Below are positions 35,139-44,525 of a stretch of DNA of 64,000 nt, piece after piece. The position numbers were made by a program, and so were the translations under genes. Numbering within the stretch: the stretch's first letter is position 1; every line of letters starts with the position of its first letter. Origin of the DNA: Planctomycetota bacterium (lineage in GTDB: Bacteria > Planctomycetota > SZUA-567 > H5-PLA8); NCBI GenBank assembly GCA_015075375.1, contig JABTUM010000002.1:1103393-1167392 (forward strand). The letters are read 5' to 3'. Below the pieces are notes generated by a model, which was given only the letters and a program-made list of their open reading frames with translations, did not search any database and was not told where the DNA came from.

Positions 35139-35162
35139 GTCGATGGAACGCCGAACGGCTCC

Positions 35163-36257
35163 GTGGTGACGAAACCGGACGCTCCGCGCATCCTGCTGGT
35201 GCGCCTTTCGGCCATCGGCGACTGCCTGCACGCGGTCCCGGTGCTGGTGGCGTTGCGCCAGCATTTCCCGCAGGCGTTCATCGGCTGGGCGATCGAAGGC
35301 GCGGCGCACAAGCTTTTGGAAAAGCACCCGCTGGTGGACCGTTTTCATCTGTTCCCGCGGCAGAGCTTCAAGCGCAAGGAAGGTTCGATCCTGACGCGGA
35401 TGGGTCTGCTTTCGACGTTCCGCAAGGAACTGCGCGAAGAACGCTACGACACGGCGCTGGATCTTCAGGGTCTGACCAAAAGCGGTCTGGTGAGCTGGTG
35501 GAGCGGCGCGAAGCAGCGGATCGCGTTCCGGGGCGAAGAGAGCCGCGAGCTGAATACGATCTTCGCGACGCGGCGGATCCGGATTCCCGAGACGGCGACG
35601 CACGTGGTCGAGAAGAACCTGGAGCTGATTCGTCCGCTGGGCGCGGAACCTCCGGTGCGCCCGGAATGGGTGATGCCGGACTACGGCCCGGAAGCGGCGG
35701 CGCTGGAAGGTTGGCTGAAGGCGCAGGGCTTGGGCAAGTTCGGGACGCCGTTCGTGCTGGTGAATCCGGGAGCGACGTGGGAGACGAAGCGCTGGGCGCC
35801 GGAGAACTTCGGCGCGGTGGCGAACGGACTGGCGCGGCGCGGGAACCTGGCGGTGGTGGCGACGTGGGCCGACGCGGCGGAGAAGGCGGCGGCGGAACTG
35901 ATCGTCAAAGCGGCCGATCACGCGCGGGCGTTTTTGGCTCCGGCGACGAACCTGCGCGAACTGGCGGCGCTGACGGCGGGCGCGGCTTTGTTCGTGGGTA
36001 ACGATACGGGCCCGATGCATCTGGCGGTGGCGCTGGGGGTGAAGTGCGTGGCGGTTTTCGGTGCGAGCGATCCGCTGCGTAACGGCCCTTACGGACGCAG
36101 CAACCGTATCCTCGCGGCGGGCCCGGAATGCCAGCCGTGCTGGAAGACGACGTGCAAGCGCGGCGATCTGGCGTGCCTGACGCGGGTATCGCCCGAGCAG
36201 GTGCTGCGCGCGAGCGACGAACTGCTGGCTCAGGGCAGCGGAGCGGCCGCATGCTGA
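35163..36257 (+). CDS. GT9-family (heptosyltransferase I-like) glycosyltransferase
   Basis: 364 residues starting at a GTG (a second GTG follows directly). Markers of the ADP-heptose:LPS heptosyltransferase family are ILLVRLSAIGDCLHAVPVL at the N-terminus, ALDLQGLTKSG, VLVNPGATWETKRW, and FVGNDTGPMHLAVALGVK with the donor-binding aspartate. WaaC is the closest described family member; the sugar donor is inferred. Its stop overlaps the ATG of the permease gene by seven bases, so the two are translationally coupled. Confidence 0.88.
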   Translation: MVTKPDAPRILLVRLSAIGDCLHAVPVLVALRQHFPQAFIGWAIEGAAHKLLEKHPLVDRFHLFPRQSFKRKEGSILTRMGLLSTFRKELREERYDTALDLQGLTKSGLVSWWSGAKQRIAFRGEESRELNTIFATRRIRIPETATHVVEKNLELIRPLGAEPPVRPEWVMPDYGPEAAALEGWLKAQGLGKFGTPFVLVNPGATWETKRWAPENFGAVANGLARRGNLAVVATWADAAEKAAAELIVKAADHARAFLAPATNLRELAALTAGAALFVGNDTGPMHLAVALGVKCVAVFGASDPLRNGPYGRSNRILAAGPECQPCWKTTCKRGDLACLTRVSPEQVLRASDELLAQGSGAAAC

Positions 36258-38896
36258 AGTTTCTCCGCGCCACGGTCCTGTACCGCTACATCCTGCGCGA
36301 GTACCTCAAGGGACTCGCCCTGGCGCTCTCGGTCTGTTCGCTGATCTTCCTGCTGGCGGTCTTCGTGAAGAGCGCGACGGAACTGGAAGAGTTCGGGATC
36401 ACGCTGGGCCAGGTGGCGCTGCTGGCGCCGTATCTGATGCCGCACGCGCTTTCGCACGCGCTGCCGCTCTCGGCGATGATCGCGGCGATCCTGGTCTTCG
36501 GGCGGCTGGCGGCGGAGAACGAGATCCAGGCGGCTCAAAGCGGCGGGGCCTCGGTGCTGCTGCTGGCCGTCCCGGCGCTTTTCTCGGGCTTTCTGGTCTC
36601 GCTGGCGGCGGTGGTGTGCCTGGAATGGGGCGTGGACTGGGGCTTCGGGACGCTGCGCACGGAGATCCTGACGCTGCGCAACCCGGACTTGCAGAGCAAG
36701 CTGAAGCAGCCGGGCCAGACGCTGACGATCCACACCGGCGCGAGCGGTTCGTGGTTCATCAACATGCTCGAACACCGCCCGGGCGAGGAGACGGCGCCGG
36801 CGGACCCTTCTAGCGTGGGCCGTCCGATCCACATCACGCATTTCGGGAAACGCCGGGAGAGCCTGTACGCGGGCGACTACCGTCCGGAGATGCTGCCTTC
36901 GGTGGACGAGTCCGATCCGCAGGCGCTGCGTCTGGCGTTGTCGCTCTTCGACGGGCAGTCGCAGGGCGGCGGGAGCGGGCAAGCGCCGCTGACCTTCCGG
37001 GAGTTCAAACGGCTCGATTTGGTGATGACGATTCCGGGGATGTCGGAGGAAGGGCTGAAGATCGGGCGCACGCGCGGGACGGTGAGCATCATGCGCAACT
37101 GGTACGAGGCCCAGGCGCTGGAGAAAGGCATCGCGCGCTGCCGCGACGACCTGCTGATGCGAGGCGGCGAACTGGCGGCGCGGATGCAGGCGGGATCGCC
37201 GGCGGATCCGGGGCAAACGGTCTTCGCGGCGTACGACTGGATCGAGACGCAGTCGGCGGGGAACTGGATCGCCGGGACGCGGGACAAGATCATCCGGGAG
37301 CTGGTGGAATTCCACCGCAAGCTGGCGCTGGCGTGGATGCCGCTGAGCCTGGTGTTCCTGGGCGTGGGGCTGGGGCTGCTGGTGCGCAAGAGCCACCGGC
37401 TGGTGGGCTTCAGCCTGGGGATCCTGGCGTACGTGCTGGTCTATTACCCGTTGATGGTGGTGAGCAAGGAACTGGCGATCTCGCGGATCGTGCCGCCGGG
37501 CTTTTTGTGGACGCCGAATATCCTGCTGGCGCTGGCGGGGCTGCTGCTGTGGCGCGGGCACGAACGGGGCTACTTCGGCGGCGGGGTTCCGGCGTGGATG
37601 CGCCCGGGCTGGCTGCTGGCGGCCGGGCGCGGGATGCGCCGCGCGGGGCTGGCGGCGTGGGAACCGTTGCGCGGCGCGGGCGCGGCCTGGCTGCTCCCGT
37701 TCCTGCGGCGCGCCGACCGGCACGTGGCGACCACCTTCCTGGCGCCGTTCCTGACGGTGATGATCGCGGTGGGCGGGCTGTACGTGGCGCTGGACTTGGT
37801 GGAGCACGGCAGCGAGGTGGTGAAGAGCGTCTCGCTGGCCGACCAGCCGTTGCCGGGCCTGGAAGCGCGCAGCGTGCCGGAAGCGCTGGTGGACCTGGTG
37901 GTGTATTACACGATCCGCGCGCTGGGCATGATCATCACGCTCTTGCCGGTGCTGCTGCTGATCGCCGGCGTGCTGGCGGTGACGATCATGGTGCGGAACA
38001 ACGAGCACCTGATCTTCAAGGCTTCGGGGACGCGGTTGCAGCGCGCGTTCCGTCCGATCCTGCTCGCGGCGATGCTGCTTTCGGTGGGCCTGACGATTTT
38101 GCGCGAGGCGGCGTGGCCGCGGCTGGTGATGGAGATGGACCGCCTGAAGCCGCTGGTCTACCACCGCTCGCCCAAAGGCGCGTCCCTGGCGGGCCAGACG
38201 CGCGACGAGAAGGACCGGCCGGTGATCTACGAACTGGATCTGTACGGCCGCAACAGCAAGACGATCGAAGGCGTGCGCTTCTTCCTGCTGAACGAAGCGG
38301 TCAACGGGCGCACGCCGGTCCTGCAGGCCGACCGCGCGGTGTGGGACCACGGCCAGGAATGCTGGCTGCTGCAGACCGAAGATCCGCAGGGCGAGATCGA
38401 AGCGCTGAGCCTGCGCGGCAAGACGCTGCGCTACCGCCCGGGCGGCAAGCTGCTGACGCCGGCGCCGAAGGTCGGCCCGGACGGGCGAACGCGCTTCAGC
38501 CTGGAGGTGACGGAAGTGGACCGCTTCGGCGGGTTGATGACGCCGGCGTTTCTGGACAGCGAGAAGTACGGCCCTTCGGTGATGAACTTTTTCGAACTGA
38601 GCGCGCTGCGCTACAAGCCGGAATTCCGCAGCGAGATGTGGCGGCGGCTTTTCGATTTCCTGACCGGGTTCGTGCTGCTGCTGCTGGCGATCCCGCCGCT
38701 GGTGCGCCAGGAGGTTTCGAGCCCGCTGGTGGGGATCTCGAAATGCATCGCGTTCGGCGTGGCGTATATCGGGCTGAACATGGGGGTGGCGGAGCTGGCG
38801 CGGGTGGGCATTTTCTTCGCCGCGGCGCCGGTGCTGCCGCATCTGGTATTCAGCGGCCTGGGCGTGTGGCGGTATTACTACAAGATGGAGACGTAA
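36251..38896 (+). CDS. Single-chain LptF-LptG-like lipopolysaccharide export permease
   Basis: 881 residues holding two YjgP/YjgQ permease units, where most bacteria have two genes of about 360 residues. Unit one (residues 1 to about 445) begins LYRYILREYLKGLALAL, has three early helices, a beta-jellyroll-like middle and three late helices. Unit two (about 495-881) begins FLRRADRHVATTFLAPFLTVMIA with the same order: helices, NEHLIFKASGTRLQRAF, a periplasmic segment, and MWRRLFDFLTGFVLLLLAIPPL. The start at 36251 overlaps the GT9 stop. LptFG pulls LPS from the inner membrane together with the LptB ATPase, which is not in the window. Confidence 0.88.
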   Translation: MLKFLRATVLYRYILREYLKGLALALSVCSLIFLLAVFVKSATELEEFGITLGQVALLAPYLMPHALSHALPLSAMIAAILVFGRLAAENEIQAAQSGGASVLLLAVPALFSGFLVSLAAVVCLEWGVDWGFGTLRTEILTLRNPDLQSKLKQPGQTLTIHTGASGSWFINMLEHRPGEETAPADPSSVGRPIHITHFGKRRESLYAGDYRPEMLPSVDESDPQALRLALSLFDGQSQGGGSGQAPLTFREFKRLDLVMTIPGMSEEGLKIGRTRGTVSIMRNWYEAQALEKGIARCRDDLLMRGGELAARMQAGSPADPGQTVFAAYDWIETQSAGNWIAGTRDKIIRELVEFHRKLALAWMPLSLVFLGVGLGLLVRKSHRLVGFSLGILAYVLVYYPLMVVSKELAISRIVPPGFLWTPNILLALAGLLLWRGHERGYFGGGVPAWMRPGWLLAAGRGMRRAGLAAWEPLRGAGAAWLLPFLRRADRHVATTFLAPFLTVMIAVGGLYVALDLVEHGSEVVKSVSLADQPLPGLEARSVPEALVDLVVYYTIRALGMIITLLPVLLLIAGVLAVTIMVRNNEHLIFKASGTRLQRAFRPILLAAMLLSVGLTILREAAWPRLVMEMDRLKPLVYHRSPKGASLAGQTRDEKDRPVIYELDLYGRNSKTIEGVRFFLLNEAVNGRTPVLQADRAVWDHGQECWLLQTEDPQGEIEALSLRGKTLRYRPGGKLLTPAPKVGPDGRTRFSLEVTEVDRFGGLMTPAFLDSEKYGPSVMNFFELSALRYKPEFRSEMWRRLFDFLTGFVLLLLAIPPLVRQEVSSPLVGISKCIAFGVAYIGLNMGVAELARVGIFFAAAPVLPHLVFSGLGVWRYYYKMET

Positions 38897-39004
38897 GGCG
38901 GGTTTCCGGGTTCCGGTGAAGGGCAACCGGCAGACGGTATGCATGGAGCAGGTTCGGTGACGCGGTTTGCGCGCGTGGCATTGGGTGCCGGGAGCACTTC
39001 TCTC

Positions 39005-40690
39005 ATGGACCGATTGGATGCGCAAAGCGTAGCGAATTTGCTCGACGAGCTGGGCCGGCGGCTGGAACTGACCGGCGAATCGAGCTTCAAGGTCCGGGCG
39101 TACCATAACGGAGCGGAGGCGCTGCGCGCGCTGGACGTGCCGCTGGCGGATTTGATCGCGAGCCGGCGGCTCGAAAGCTTGCCCGGCGTCGGCAAGGCGC
39201 TTTCCGAGAAGATCCAATCGCTGCACAAGACCGGCACGCACTTGATGCTGGAGCGGCTGCGCTCCGAGGTGCCCGACGGGCTGCTGGAGCTTTTCGCGCT
39301 GCCGGGGCTGGGGGCGAAGAAGGTGCTGGCGCTGCGCGACGCGGGCATCGTGGGGATTGACGCGCTGGAAGCGGCGATCGACGACGGTCGGGTGGCGGCG
39401 CTGAAGGGGTTCGGCCCGAAGCTGGCGGGCAGCTTGAAGGCGGCGCTGCCGTTCGCGCGCGGCGCTCAGGGCAGGCGGCGGATGCCCGAGGCCGACGCGG
39501 CGCTGGCTCAGGCGCTGGAAAAGATTCGCGCGTGGCCGGGGGTGGAACGCGCGGAGGCGGCGGGCGAGGCGCGGCGGCGCTGCGAAAGCGTGGGGACGCT
39601 GGAGGCGGTGGCCGCGACGACCGATCCGGCGGCGGTGGCGGAGCGGGCTCGTGAACTGAGCGGCGTGCGCGTGATCGCGGCGGACCCGAAGCGGTTTGGC
39701 GCGGCGCTGGTCTGCGCGTCGAGCGCGCCGGCGCATCTGGAGGGTCTGCGGCGGCGCGCGGCGAAATTGGGGATCGCTCTGGGGCCGGACGGCGCGCTGC
39801 GCGGCGGGAAGCCCTGCCCCACCCCGGACGAAGCGAGCGTCTACGCGCTGCTGGAGTTGCCGCCGATCGCGCCGGAACTGCGCGAAGGGTTGGGCGAGCT
39901 CGAAGCGGCCGAAGCGGGGAAACTCCCGAAGCTGCTGGAAGAGCGCGACCTGAAAGGCATCCTGCACTGCCACAGCACGTATTCGGACGGCATGCAAAGC
40001 GTCGCGCAGATGGCCGAAGCGGCGCGGGCGCTGGGCATGCGCTATTTCGGGATCGCGGATCATTCGCAGAGCGCGCGCTACGCCGGGGGCCTGACGCCGG
40101 AGCGCGTGCTCCAGCAGCACGCCGAAGTCGACGAACTGAACGCCCGCTACGCTTCCGAAGGGGTGGATTTCCGGATCTTCAAAGGCATCGAATCGGACAT
40201 CCGCGAGGACGGATCGCTGGATTACGACGACGCGATGCTGGCGCGCTTCGATTTCGTGGTGGCGAGCGTGCACAGCCAGTTCCAACTCGACCTCGAGGCG
40301 CAGACGAAGCGGATCTGCCGCGCGGCGGCGCATCCGGCGTGCACGATCCTGGGGCATCCGACGGGCCGGCTGCTGTTGAAGCGCGAGGGGTACGCGCTGG
40401 ATATGGAACGCGTGCTGGCGGCGTGCGCGAAGCACGGCGTGGCGGTGGAGATCAACGCGCATCCGTACCGGCTGGACATGGACTGGCGCTGGCACCGCCG
40501 GGCGCTGGAACTGGGCGCGTGGCTGAGCGTAAATCCGGACGCGCACGAGACCGGCGAATTGCCGATGCGTTACGGCGTGGCCATGGCGCGCAAGGGCGGC
40601 GTAAGCGCGGACCGGGTCTTGAACGCGCTGGACCGCGGCGGGTTGGAGAAGTGGCTGGAGCGGAAGCGCAAACAGGCTTTGAAGCCGTAA
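39005..40690 (+). CDS. polX: PolX-type protein with intact PHP domain but degenerate polymerase site
   Basis: 561 residues. Helix-hairpin-helix segments (LPGVGKALSEKIQSL, LPGLGAKKVLALRDAG, LKGFGPKLAGSLK) are as in bacterial PolX. Where PolX has VGDxD with two catalytic aspartates, this protein reads SVGTLEAVA (T198, E200); the third aspartate, normally in a VDLRV-type strand, also seems absent (GVRVIAAD). The C-terminal PHP phosphoesterase is complete: HCHSTYSDG (H321, H323), IADHSQSARYAGG, GIESDI, SVHSQF, ILGHPTGR and NAHPYRLDMDWRW. I infer an exonuclease or phosphatase without polymerase activity. ATG at 39005; 14 bases separate it from the next gene. Confidence 0.88.
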   Translation: MDRLDAQSVANLLDELGRRLELTGESSFKVRAYHNGAEALRALDVPLADLIASRRLESLPGVGKALSEKIQSLHKTGTHLMLERLRSEVPDGLLELFALPGLGAKKVLALRDAGIVGIDALEAAIDDGRVAALKGFGPKLAGSLKAALPFARGAQGRRRMPEADAALAQALEKIRAWPGVERAEAAGEARRRCESVGTLEAVAATTDPAAVAERARELSGVRVIAADPKRFGAALVCASSAPAHLEGLRRRAAKLGIALGPDGALRGGKPCPTPDEASVYALLELPPIAPELREGLGELEAAEAGKLPKLLEERDLKGILHCHSTYSDGMQSVAQMAEAARALGMRYFGIADHSQSARYAGGLTPERVLQQHAEVDELNARYASEGVDFRIFKGIESDIREDGSLDYDDAMLARFDFVVASVHSQFQLDLEAQTKRICRAAAHPACTILGHPTGRLLLKREGYALDMERVLAACAKHGVAVEINAHPYRLDMDWRWHRRALELGAWLSVNPDAHETGELPMRYGVAMARKGGVSADRVLNALDRGGLEKWLERKRKQALKP

Positions 40691-40704
40691 GGGATTGAAG
40701 ATCG

Positions 40705-41502
40705 ATGGCGCATGCGGAAAACGGCGTTCAATACGAGCGGCTTCGTCCGGCCCAGATCGTCGCCCGGCGCGAGCAATGCCCGGTGGCCTATCTGCCTCTG
40801 GGCACGCTGGAATGGCACGGCGAGCACAACCCCGTCGGCCTGGATGCGCTGAAGATGCACGCCCTGTTGTTGCGCTGCGCGGAAGCGCACGGCGGACTCG
40901 TGTTTCCGCCGCTGTATTACGGCGAGAATCGCGAGCAGGCGCTGATGGAAGCGAATCCGGCGCACCGCGAGCCGATCGCGGCGAAGATGGGCTTGCCGGC
41001 GCACCATTTCGCGGCCGGCTACATGATGGAATCGATATCCGACCAGAATCGCCGCTACCACGCGCTGCTCCTGCATATCTTCCACCAGATCAAGAGTCTT
41101 GGATTCAAGGTGCTGGTGGTGGGCGGCGGGCATTACCCCTTGCTGGATCATGCGCGGGCGGCGGCGGCGCTGTTCCATCAGGAGCAATCGCGCCCGCGGA
41201 TGATCACCTGGGCCATGACCGGGTACGAATTGGTGCGCGGGCAGTTTCAACCGTGCGGAGACCACGCGGGCAAGTGGGAGACTTCGCTGCAGATGTACCT
41301 GGATCCGGGCCTGGTGGACTTGTCTCTATTGCCGTCCGATCCCAAGCAGGAATTGGTGGGCGCTTCCAACAACGGCGTGCAGGAATCGAGCGCGGCCTTC
41401 GGAAAGCAGGCGGCGGACGCGATCGTGCTCGCGGTCGGCGAACGGGTGCGGGACTTCCTGGCGAATAACTCGAAATACCAGGTTCACGGTTCGCCGATGT
41501 AG
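40705..41502 (+). CDS. Creatininase-family amidohydrolase-like protein
   Basis: 265 residues. The creatininase signature is VAYLPLGTLEWHGEHNPVGLD near residues 27-47, with the metal-binding Glu, His and Asp; a second motif is VLVVGGGHYPLLDH. The region AGKWETSLQMYLDP carries the conserved late glutamate. Family members open cyclic amides or act on F420 or mycofactocin intermediates; there is no partner gene here to choose among them. Probably cotranscribed with polX. Cytoplasmic. Confidence 0.87.
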   Translation: MAHAENGVQYERLRPAQIVARREQCPVAYLPLGTLEWHGEHNPVGLDALKMHALLLRCAEAHGGLVFPPLYYGENREQALMEANPAHREPIAAKMGLPAHHFAAGYMMESISDQNRRYHALLLHIFHQIKSLGFKVLVVGGGHYPLLDHARAAAALFHQEQSRPRMITWAMTGYELVRGQFQPCGDHAGKWETSLQMYLDPGLVDLSLLPSDPKQELVGASNNGVQESSAAFGKQAADAIVLAVGERVRDFLANNSKYQVHGSPM

Positions 41503-41533
41503 GACCGCGACGCGCGCGCGATGCGGCGGCGCG

Positions 41534-42814
41534 TCAGACCGGGTGCGAACTGAGTCCGAGTGTTTTAGCCCAGGGGCTGGGGGCGATGGTGCGGAGTTTC
41601 AGTTTCTTGTCGTGAACTTCGGCCCAGCGCTGGATCGAGCGGACTTGCATGGGGGTGAAGGCGGTGACGTGCCCGAGCGCGGGCGGAGCTCCCTTTTTAA
41701 CCGCCAACGGTTCGGCGTGAATGTCACCGGAAGCGAGCTCGGCGGCCGGCGTGCTGTGTTCCTTTAGGGGGCATTCGACGAGGGTCATGCGCAGCACGAC
41801 GGTGGCGCTGGCCCAGACGCAGGTGGCGCGCCCGGTTCCGGGATCGGCGGGGGCGAGTGCGGGAGCGGCCACCTTGGGCACGAAGGGCGCGATGACGCGC
41901 TGGCCTTCGGCTTCGAGCGCGGACTTGAGCGCGCGTTGCAAGAGGTTGATGAACTCCGAGAGCAGCGGGTCGGAATCGGCGGGGTCGAAATCGAGCGACT
42001 GCGTGACTTCCTGGACGAGTCCGAGGACGCTGGGGCCGTCGATCTCGAGGCGCAGGTCGATCCAGCGCCCGAGGGTCTCGAGATAGAAGGACGTTCCGCC
42101 GATGCGCACGGGTTCGCCCATCTGCCCGGTGGCAGGGGGCGCTCCGGCGTCCGGCGCCAGCCCAAACTGTTCGCAGACGCGCCCGACCACTTCGCCGAGG
42201 TTGCGCAGCGCGCGCAGGGACCCGGCCTCGTTCGACCAAGCATCCTCCTGGCGCATGAACACCGCTTCGCCTGAATCGGCGCGCGCGGGAACTACCGCGG
42301 CGGCCGCGGCCTGCGCAGGCGGCTTCGCGGCGTCGAGGCTGATGACCTTCGAGACCTTATGCTTGACGAGCAGATCGCCGAGCAGGTTGTGGCGAAAGAG
42401 AAGCTGTTCGAGCTGCCCGGCGTAGTTGCGCAGTTCGTCCTGCACGCCGACGATTCGTTCGGCGACGCGCAGGCGGGCCTGGAGTTCGGACGGATTGACG
42501 GGCTTGATCAGGTAGTCGTCGGCGCCGGCGTCGAGTCCGGTGACGAGATCGGTGGCGCTGCTGCGGCCGGTGGCCATGATGACGTAGGTGTAAGGCCGGT
42601 CGCTCTGTGCGCGCAGGCGCTGGCAGACATCGACGCCGGAGAGGCCGGGCATCATCCAATCGAGGAGCGCGATCTGCGGAGGCTGTCCGCGCTGGAGGAC
42701 ATCCCATGCGGCGGGCCCGTTCTCGACGAGTTCCACGGTGTGTCCGGCATCTTCGACCTGTTTTCTCAGGAAAATGCGGATGAGCTTGTCGTCGTCGGCG
42801 ATCAAAACGTGCAT
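41534..42814 (-). CDS. Response regulator with CheX-like C-terminal domain
   Basis: 426 residues. Residues 1-125 are a REC domain: acidic ADDD at 6-9, phospho-acceptor D52 in LLDWMMPG, switch residue region MATGRSS, lysine in LIKPVNPSEL. After a linker, residues about 230-340 resemble the CheX/CheC phosphatase-like fold (FINLLQRALKSALEAEGQRV); the match is moderate. The last about 80 residues are unassigned. It has no DNA-binding output. The sensor kinase is not adjacent. Convergent with the creatininase-like gene. Confidence 0.75.
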   Translation of the reverse strand: MHVLIADDDKLIRIFLRKQVEDAGHTVELVENGPAAWDVLQRGQPPQIALLDWMMPGLSGVDVCQRLRAQSDRPYTYVIMATGRSSATDLVTGLDAGADDYLIKPVNPSELQARLRVAERIVGVQDELRNYAGQLEQLLFRHNLLGDLLVKHKVSKVISLDAAKPPAQAAAAAVVPARADSGEAVFMRQEDAWSNEAGSLRALRNLGEVVGRVCEQFGLAPDAGAPPATGQMGEPVRIGGTSFYLETLGRWIDLRLEIDGPSVLGLVQEVTQSLDFDPADSDPLLSEFINLLQRALKSALEAEGQRVIAPFVPKVAAPALAPADPGTGRATCVWASATVVLRMTLVECPLKEHSTPAAELASGDIHAEPLAVKKGAPPALGHVTAFTPMQVRSIQRWAEVHDKKLKLRTIAPSPWAKTLGLSSHPV

Positions 42815-42867
42815 GTGGAAGCTCCTTATAGAGCTGCAAGGAATGGAACGCGCCTATACCTAACCTG

Positions 42868-42975
42868 TTTGTAACGGAGCGCGGGGCCAAACACCATCGC
42901 CGCGCGGCGGAGCGGAACGAAAATTCTTGCGGCGGCCCGGGCGTGGGGTAACGTAAGGAAAGCATTTGTTACAAA
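42868..42975. promoter_or_regulatory. Paired TTTGTAAC/GTTACAAA sites in a divergent promoter region
   Basis: TTTGTAAC at 42868-42875 and its exact reverse complement GTTACAAA at 42968-42975 lie in the 180-base gap between the divergent response regulator and cupin genes. The second is part of TTTGT-T-ACAAA, itself a small palindrome 20 bases before the cupin start. Could be operator half-sites; AT-rich words stand out in this GC-rich gap. Confidence 0.4.
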
Positions 42976-42994
42976 CCCTTCGGAGCGTTTACTC

Positions 42995-43447
42995 ATGGCT
43001 CACGCCGCCGCCGATCCGCGCCGCCTCGCCCTGCCGCTCGATACGCCCGTGGAACTGATCCCCGGCGCGCAGGGCGATCCGGTGGAGACGGGCCTGCAGG
43101 TACCGTTCGAGATCGTGGATCTGCCGAACGTGCCGGGAAAGCCTTGCCCGTGCGGGCTGAGCCACCGCGGGTTCACGCGGCCGGACAACCGCGCGTGCAC
43201 GCTGCATCTGGTGGAGATCAAGTCGGATGCGGTGGCGCATTACCACAAGTATCTGACCGAGGTGTACTACTTCCTCGAAGGCGAAGGGCAGATCGAGCTG
43301 GACGGGAAGCTGTATCCGGTGAAGCCCGGCGTATCGGTGCTGATCCGTCCCGGCACTCGGCACCGCGCGGTGAGCGGCGGGAAGCCGATGAAGATCCTGA
43401 ACGTGGTGGTGCCGCATTTCGATCCTGCGGACGAGTGGTTCGATTGA
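42995..43447 (+). CDS. Cupin-domain protein
   Basis: 150 residues with one cupin barrel at about 70-135. Motif 1 is HYHKYLTEVYYFLEGEG (two His, one Glu); motif 2 is PGTRHRAVSG with the final His. An N-terminal CPCGLSHRGF segment precedes it. Probably binds a metal and a small ligand; the sugar-isomerase, dioxygenase and signalling roles of cupins cannot be separated by reading. It is followed 64 bases later by a dehydrogenase gene in the same direction. Confidence 0.85.
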   Translation: MAHAAADPRRLALPLDTPVELIPGAQGDPVETGLQVPFEIVDLPNVPGKPCPCGLSHRGFTRPDNRACTLHLVEIKSDAVAHYHKYLTEVYYFLEGEGQIELDGKLYPVKPGVSVLIRPGTRHRAVSGGKPMKILNVVVPHFDPADEWFD

Positions 43448-43511
43448 GTCCGCGGCCCGGCAACGGCCGGGCGTTGAGCAGGTTCACCCATTCGCAGGGA
43501 GTCTACCTTTC

Positions 43512-44525
43512 ATGTCCCGCAAGCCCGTCGTCGCGATCAACATTCCCGCCGGCACCTTGAAGCAGATCATGAGCGACGCCACGCGCGCGACGCTCGACCG
43601 CGAATTCGAAACGCGCTGGCACGCGGCGGACGAGAAGCTGACGGAAGACTCCGTCGCGGCGCTCGCCCAAAACGCCGACGCGATCATGACCGGCTGGGGC
43701 GCTCAGAAGATCACGCCGAAGATTCTCGACGCCGCGCCGGGGCTGAAGATCGTCTCGCATTCGGCCGGCACGGTGAAGGGTCTCGTGTGCGACGAGCTCT
43801 GGTCGCGCGGGATCACCGTCACGAGCTGCGCTCCGGAGATCGCGATCGACGTCGCGCAATACACGGTGGGCCTGATGGCGGTGGGGATCAAGAACGTGCT
43901 GGAGCTGGTTCCCGCGACCAAGGCCGGCGCGTGGTGGAAGCGCCCCGAACACCTGCGCCCGCCGAACGATCTGCGCGGCAGCACGGTGGGCGTCATCTCG
44001 GCCAGCCAGGTCGGGCGCAATACGCTGCGCATCCTGCAGGCCTACGACGTCCAGGCGCTGCTGTTCGATCCGTTCGTGACCGCCGAACAGGCGCGCGCGA
44101 TGGGCGCGGAGAAGGTGGAACTGGAAGATCTGTTCCGCCGCAGCGACCTCATTACGATCCACGCGCCGTCGCTGCCGGCCACGCGGCACATGGTCAACGC
44201 GAAGATGCTGGGCTTGATGAAGGATCACGCGGGCCTGATCAACACGTCGCGCGGGACGATGGTCGACGAAGCGGCGCTGGTGGCGGAGTTGCAGAAAGGC
44301 CGCGGGGTGTGGGCGATCCTGGATGTGACCGATCCCGAGCCGCCGCCGCCGGGCTCGGCGCTGTACAGTTGCCCGAACCTGTACCTGACGCCGCATATCG
44401 CGGGGAGCGTCGGCCGCGGCCGTCTGCGCCTGGGGCAGGCGGCGTACGAGGAAATCCGCCGCGTGCTGGCCGGGGACGCGCCGAAGTTCAACGTCACCGA
44501 GAAGATGCTGGCCACGATGGCGTGA
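43512..44525 (+). CDS. D-isomer-specific 2-hydroxyacid dehydrogenase family protein
   Basis: 337 residues. Resembles D-3-phosphoglycerate dehydrogenases: NADAIMTGWG and IVSHSAGTVKGLVC in the substrate domain, HAPSLPATRHMVNAK, LINTSRGTMVDEAAL with the catalytic Arg, a conserved Glu/Asp region, and LTPHIAGS with the catalytic His. The coenzyme loop is non-canonical: GVISASQVGR (about residues 160-169) instead of GxGxxG. It may still bind NAD(P). The substrate is unknown; the cupin gene upstream may act in the same pathway. Confidence 0.85.
   Translation: MSRKPVVAINIPAGTLKQIMSDATRATLDREFETRWHAADEKLTEDSVAALAQNADAIMTGWGAQKITPKILDAAPGLKIVSHSAGTVKGLVCDELWSRGITVTSCAPEIAIDVAQYTVGLMAVGIKNVLELVPATKAGAWWKRPEHLRPPNDLRGSTVGVISASQVGRNTLRILQAYDVQALLFDPFVTAEQARAMGAEKVELEDLFRRSDLITIHAPSLPATRHMVNAKMLGLMKDHAGLINTSRGTMVDEAALVAELQKGRGVWAILDVTDPEPPPPGSALYSCPNLYLTPHIAGSVGRGRLRLGQAAYEEIRRVLAGDAPKFNVTEKMLATMA

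Noticed and set aside
34083..36020. A 645-codon minus-strand frame opposite the glycosyltransferases
   Set aside because: Same shadow composition; both plus-strand enzymes have full motif sets.
36230..40546. A 1438-codon minus-strand frame
   Set aside because: Antisense to the GT9 end, LptFG-like and PolX genes; dominated by Arg/Gln/His, no domain.
43453..43475. GC hairpin GCCCGGC-AACG-GCCGGGC after the cupin gene as a terminator
   Set aside because: No T-tract follows, and the dehydrogenase 64 bases on is probably cotranscribed.
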